A stretch of DNA of 64,000 nucleotides from Cupriavidus alkaliphilus (lineage in GTDB: Bacteria > Pseudomonadota > Gammaproteobacteria > Burkholderiales > Burkholderiaceae): positions 93,751 through 157,750 of the forward strand of contig NZ_FMAD01000013.1 in assembly GCF_900094595.1 (NCBI RefSeq). Reading direction: 5' to 3'. The number at the start of each line of letters is the position of its first letter. Position 1 is the first letter of the stretch. A program made the position numbers and the translations under genes. A model generated the notes under the pieces. That model ran no database searches, was not told where the DNA came from, and saw only the letters and a list, made by a program, of their open reading frames with translations. Positions 60,561-64,000 of the stretch are shown piece after piece.

Positions 60561-62033
60561 CTACCGCGCCGCGTTGGCTTCGCGCTCGAACGCGCGGATC
60601 ACCGGGTTGCCCAGGATGGCGTCCCTGCCAGCTTCGATCAGGCGGTCGACATCCTTCTCGGGCAGCCGGAGCCTGGTCGGCAGCTCGTTCAGGCTTGCGG
60701 CACGCGCCTTGTCGAGAGCGTCGAAGGCGATCCGTGTGACGAAGAACTCGACGTCGTCGCAGCGCCAGCCCGGACGACTTGCGGCGATAGCCTGCTGCCG
60801 TTCAAGCGGCATGGCGCACCGATACGCCACCAGGTCGTTGCGCCACTGCCTCATCATCGGAACGAAGGCGTCATAGCTCATGCGCACGTTGGTGGCCATG
60901 GCCGCGTCGATGGACGCGTTTGCCACTTCGATCCCCGACGGGCCGACCTGGCTTTGGTTCCAGTCGCCGCGCGGCCCCTGGCCGGCATCGACCACGACAA
61001 ACAGCAGCCGCCGCACCTTGATCGCGTCGTTCTCGCTCATGGGCCCGTAGGCCGTGCCCAGCAGCAGGCGCGACTGGAAGATGGTGGCCAGGCCGTAATT
61101 GTCGGTCACGCCGCCATCGACCAGCTTGATGTACTTGCCCCTGGACAGATCCCGGTGGCCGCGCACGGCAACCGCCAACGCGCCGATCAGCAGCGATTGC
61201 CCCGGCGCATCGGCGTGATCGAGGTTGGGCAGCGGCGCACGGCAAGCCTGCGGGTGCTTCTCCAGCACGATGGGCGCGAAGAACAGCGGCACCGCCATGG
61301 AAGCCGCGACGGCCTCGGAGACGGGAAAGCTGGCGAGATCGCTGCAAAGCGCATCGAATGCCAGCTGGCTGAACGGAAACGCGACCCGATAATAGACGTT
61401 GGTGGCGTTGATCCACACCAGCGGCTTGCCGCGGCGGAACATGTCGGCGTAGGTGGCCCCCTTGAACACGTCTTCGTCCAGCCAGGTCCGGAGGTCTTCC
61501 CGGTTATTGAGGCCCCCGCCAAAGAGCCGCGCAACGTTGAGGGGGTTAAGGAGGCTGAAGCGCAGCCGCGCCTCGCCGTCTTTCAGAAGCACCGAGCGGA
61601 ACGTCGCCAGGCTGTCCTTGCCATGCAGGCCGTAGTAGGCGGCGGTGAGCGAGCCTCCGGACACGCTGCTGATAAAGGCCACGTCGTCGAGCAAGGAAGC
61701 GCCGTCACGACCCCCCATGGCGTCAAGCCCCTGGAGCGCGCCGAAGGCGAAGGCCGCGGCCCGCGTGCCGCCGCCGGAGAACGCCATCGCGATGGTCGTC
61801 GGCCCGGCGACATCGGCAGGTTCACGCAACGGCACGGCAGCGCTGGCGGCCGTTGCCTGGGGCAGATTGCGGGGGACATTGTGAGAAAGCGAGCCGCAGG
61901 CACCGACTCCCGCAAGCACAAGCACCATCAGGGCGCGGACGGCCTTGCCGCAGGTGCCGCGCCCGCTTCCTGGCCGCCCGGGTGACCCGGGCAGGCAGCT
62001 GTTCCGGCGGAGAGAGGGATCGTGACGAGACAT
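60561..62033 (-). CDS. Patatin-like phospholipase lipoprotein
   Basis: This 490-residue protein has a lipoprotein-type signal, LMVLVLAGVGACGSL. The patatin domain shows the oxyanion GGGxR in MAFSGGGTRAAAFAFGALQGL, the nucleophile in FISSVSGGSLTAAYYG and the Asp of VDGGVTDNYGLA. It hydrolyses acyl-ester lipids at the membrane face. ATG 62033 is chosen; a short version from the Met before VLVLAG is possible. It is divergent from the ilvE leader region. Confidence 0.9.
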   Translation of the reverse strand: MSRHDPSLRRNSCLPGSPGRPGSGRGTCGKAVRALMVLVLAGVGACGSLSHNVPRNLPQATAASAAVPLREPADVAGPTTIAMAFSGGGTRAAAFAFGALQGLDAMGGRDGASLLDDVAFISSVSGGSLTAAYYGLHGKDSLATFRSVLLKDGEARLRFSLLNPLNVARLFGGGLNNREDLRTWLDEDVFKGATYADMFRRGKPLVWINATNVYYRVAFPFSQLAFDALCSDLASFPVSEAVAASMAVPLFFAPIVLEKHPQACRAPLPNLDHADAPGQSLLIGALAVAVRGHRDLSRGKYIKLVDGGVTDNYGLATIFQSRLLLGTAYGPMSENDAIKVRRLLFVVVDAGQGPRGDWNQSQVGPSGIEVANASIDAAMATNVRMSYDAFVPMMRQWRNDLVAYRCAMPLERQQAIAASRPGWRCDDVEFFVTRIAFDALDKARAASLNELPTRLRLPEKDVDRLIEAGRDAILGNPVIRAFEREANAAR

Positions 62034-62485
62034 GCTTGGCGTGGCCCGGGGTGCAGGATGGGATAGTGGAGATGCGTTGCCGCAAGCATCCGATGGCGGT
62101 TGCCTCGCCATGATATGGCATCACGTCGGGCACGGCACGTACCTCGCCACCGAGGGGATCGCCGTCACGATCCCAGACCTGAAGACCTCGGGTCGGCAGC
62201 GCCTTGAGAACCGTCGCCCGCTATTCGTTTTGCACATACCAGATGTTGGAATTCTTGAATTTACTGCGGGGCGGCCGCTTCATACACTCGTCCGGACAAA
62301 AAGAAGCATCAGGAGACAGACATCGTGAATGCCACCCTGCGCGCCAGCCTGCACCAGGCCGCGGTCGGTCGCCCGCGGCCGCGCCGCGCCTTTGCCCAAT
62401 ACTCCTCCCTTGCAGCGCACCCGTCCCGGAAAACGCTACCGCGGCGGCCAGGCCATACGGCCCAACATCCCCCGAGCACTGAAGC
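62034..62485. other. Divergent intergenic region before ilvE
   Basis: The region of 452 bp holds an AT-rich island at about 62220-62262, a likely promoter, and then the leader frame at 62325. The part nearest the patatin gene shows no motif. Confidence 0.65.
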
Positions 62486-62489
62486 ATGA
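62325..62489 (+). CDS. Possible 54-residue leader peptide coupled to ilvE
   Basis: AGGAG (62311-62315) lies 9 bases before GTG 62325, which opens a 54-residue frame (MNATLRASLHQAAVGRPRPR...). Its TGA overlaps the ilvE ATG (ATGA). ilvE itself has no clear ribosome-binding site, so coupled translation would explain its expression. No Leu/Ile/Val codon run is present, so it is not a classical attenuation leader. Confidence 0.45.
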   Translation: MNATLRASLHQAAVGRPRPRRAFAQYSSLAAHPSRKTLPRRPGHTAQHPPSTEA

Positions 62490-63580
62490 CCACCGAAAAT
62501 CCATTGCAGTTCGTTGTGGAGCCCCATCCCGGCCCCACCCCCGCCGGGCAGATCGCTGCCAGGCTGGAGAACCCCGCCTTCGGTCGCGTGTTCACCGATC
62601 ACATGGTCACGATCCGTTGGACCGACGGTCGCGGCTGGCATGACGCCAGGGTCGAAGCACGCCGTCCTTTCCAGATCGATCCCGCCTGCGCAGTGCTGCA
62701 CTATGCGCAGGAGATCTTCGAGGGCATGAAGGCATACCGTGGCGAGGGCGGCAGGATCTCGCTGTTCCGGCCGCAGGAGAACGCGAAGCGTTTTCGCGCC
62801 TCCGCTGCCCGCATGTCGATGGCGGACCTGCCCGAGGCCACCTTCCTGCAAGCCGTGGAAGCGCTCGTCGATATTGACCGCGCCTGGATTCCTGGCAGCC
62901 AGGGCAGCCTTTACCTGCGCCCGTTCATGTTCGCCTCGGAGAATTTTCTCGGGGTGCGTGCTTCGGCCGAATTCATATTCTGCGTGATCGCGTGTCCGGT
63001 CGGCCCGTATTTCAAGCCCGGCAAGTCCGCGGTGACCGTCTGGGTGTCGGATCAATACACCCGTGCGGCTTCCGGCGGCACCGGCGCCGCCAAATGCGGC
63101 GGCAATTACGCCGCCAGCCTGATCGCGCAGACCGAGGCCGCGGCCAAGGGCTGCGACCAGGTCGTGTTCCTGGACGCTGCGGAGCACCGCTGGATCGAGG
63201 AGCTCGGCGGCATGAACGTGTTCTTCGTGATGGATGACGGCTCGCTGCGCACGCCGCCCCTGAAAGGGACCATCCTGCCGGGCATTACCCGCGCTTCGAT
63301 CATCGAACTGGCCCGGCACGAGGGCATTCCGGTCAGCGAAACGCCATACGACTTCGAGTCGTGGCGCGCCGACGCAGCCAGTGGCCGGGTCAGGGAAACC
63401 TTCGCCTGCGGCACTGCCGCGGTCGTTACCGCCATCGGGCAGGTGCGTCACGCCGGCGGCGAATTCACCATCGGCAACGGCGGCGAAGGCGAAGTCACGC
63501 AACGCCTCCGTGGCTTGCTGACCGGCATCCAGCGCGGCAGCATCGCCGACCCGTTCGGATGGGTGCATCACGTCGATTGA
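62486..63580 (+). CDS. ilvE: Branched-chain amino acid aminotransferase
   Basis: This 364-residue fold-type IV PLP enzyme performs the last step of Val/Leu/Ile synthesis and the first of their breakdown. It has LHYAQEIFEGMKAYRG, LRPFMFASENFLGVRAS, the PLP lysine region GGTGAAKCGGNYAASLIAQTEAAAKGCDQVVFLD, EELGGMNVFFV and FACGTAAVVTAIG. Length and motifs fit the eukaryote-like class II group. The chosen ATG overlaps a leader stop. Confidence 0.95.
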   Translation: MTTENPLQFVVEPHPGPTPAGQIAARLENPAFGRVFTDHMVTIRWTDGRGWHDARVEARRPFQIDPACAVLHYAQEIFEGMKAYRGEGGRISLFRPQENAKRFRASAARMSMADLPEATFLQAVEALVDIDRAWIPGSQGSLYLRPFMFASENFLGVRASAEFIFCVIACPVGPYFKPGKSAVTVWVSDQYTRAASGGTGAAKCGGNYAASLIAQTEAAAKGCDQVVFLDAAEHRWIEELGGMNVFFVMDDGSLRTPPLKGTILPGITRASIIELARHEGIPVSETPYDFESWRADAASGRVRETFACGTAAVVTAIGQVRHAGGEFTIGNGGEGEVTQRLRGLLTGIQRGSIADPFGWVHHVD

Positions 63581-63846
63581 GATCGGCGTGATTGACCTCG
63601 GCGGCGAGCAAGGCATCGCAGTGCAACGCTCGCCGCGTTGATCTGATTTGACGTCTGTCCCACCGCCTGGGCGGTCTGGGCCATTCCCAAAAAACTACCG
63701 GGACCGGCGCGCGACCTGCGTGCCGGCAAGCGGTGTCGTCTACCCGTCGGCACGCTGCCCGTATGCCAGCGCACCGCATGCCTCGCCGCCATCTCCGGCG
63801 CGCAGCCGTGCGAGCGCGCGGCAAGACCCATTTAGGAGATCCCTAT

Positions 63847-64000
63847 ATGAGCTTGTTCCGAACCAAGGACATTGACGCCATGCTGGCGCAGCGCCACGTC
63901 GCCGCCCTGAAAAAGGTGCTGGGTCCGGTCGACCTGGTGCTGATGGGCATCGGCGCCATCATCGGCACCGGCATCTTCGTGCTGACCGGCACCGGCGCGC
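63847..64000 (+). CDS. Amino-acid permease, APC superfamily (3' end outside window)
   Basis: The first 51 residues read MSLFRTKDIDAMLAQRHVAALKKVLGPVDLVLMGIGAIIGTGIFVLTGTGA. The GIGAIIGTGIFVLTG segment is the first helix of cationic amino-acid or YhdG-type permeases. AGGAG lies about 9 bases before ATG 63847. The substrate is not readable from this fragment. It follows ilvE after 266 bp. Confidence 0.88.
   Translation, partial: MSLFRTKDIDAMLAQRHVAALKKVLGPVDLVLMGIGAIIGTGIFVLTGTGA

Noticed and set aside
62032..62328. A 98-codon frame upstream of ilvE
   Set aside because: No ribosome-binding site, shadow of the patatin signal region, and it ends inside the likely leader start.
63601..63636. Inverted repeat GCGGCGAGC/GCTCGCCGC after ilvE as a terminator
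   Set aside because: The 18-nt loop is long and no T-run follows, so termination cannot be claimed.

Overview
The window is a high-GC chromosomal segment of a beta-proteobacterium. Gene content and order (msrB-yciB-bolA-ppiC-purL, divergent tesA/ybbA, cyoABCD, TRAP and LivKHMGF-type transporters, paired PaoABC-type molybdoenzyme operons) point to Burkholderiaceae, most likely Cupriavidus or a close relative. This is inferred from protein families only. I see no prophage, transposase or CRISPR array. Most of the window is metabolic chromosome, with small unknown genes and structured intergenic DNA between the operons.

Layout. 1-4939 (minus): a branched-chain-type ABC importer (livM partial, livH, periplasmic binding protein) behind an acyl-CoA synthetase, with a long inverted repeat in the promoter. 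5381-9299 (plus): selO, then the housekeeping run msrB, yciB, bolA and a parvulin foldase. 9300-9869 is a repeat-bearing spacer. 9870-14728 (minus): purL and a MarR-like regulator. 14940-17166 (plus): a textbook LexA box in front of two small unknown genes, a hairpin-rich spacer ending in a terminator, a DUF2188 gene and an orphan histidine kinase. 17347-24710 (plus): amidase, three TRAP transporter genes, a DadA-like dehydrogenase and the NAD(P)HX repair enzyme. 24982-31862: pgi, ybbA-like ATPase/tesA with overlapping start codons, ppiD, a tRNA-Asp gene with a degenerate tRNA-like partner, and a lipoprotein hydrolase. 32010-36700: a repeat-rich secreted protein, a degenerate Old Yellow Enzyme homologue and a large wHTH-ATPase regulator.

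36741-45960 (minus) holds two tandem paralogous three-subunit molybdenum hydroxylase operons (2Fe-2S, FAD/4Fe-4S, molybdopterin subunits) and an AraC regulator. A PPK1 polyphosphate kinase lies next to them. 48254-51657: a GlxA-type regulator divergent from an SDR gene, a DUF2798 protein and an EEP-superfamily protein. 51689-57248: a MocR-type regulator and the cyoABCD quinol oxidase operon. 57287-62033: small unknown, MipA/OmpV protein, PheC-like periplasmic protein, cupin, AhpD-like protein and patatin lipoprotein. 62325-64000: ilvE preceded by a coupled leader frame, and the start of an amino-acid permease.

The observations most worth following are the 106-nt tRNA-like element beside tRNA-Asp (63-bp direct repeat, 7-bp acceptor stem, CCA end), the LexA-controlled pair of small unknown genes, and the hairpin array at about 15600-15693. 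All were found by reading the sequence; none has been tested by database search.
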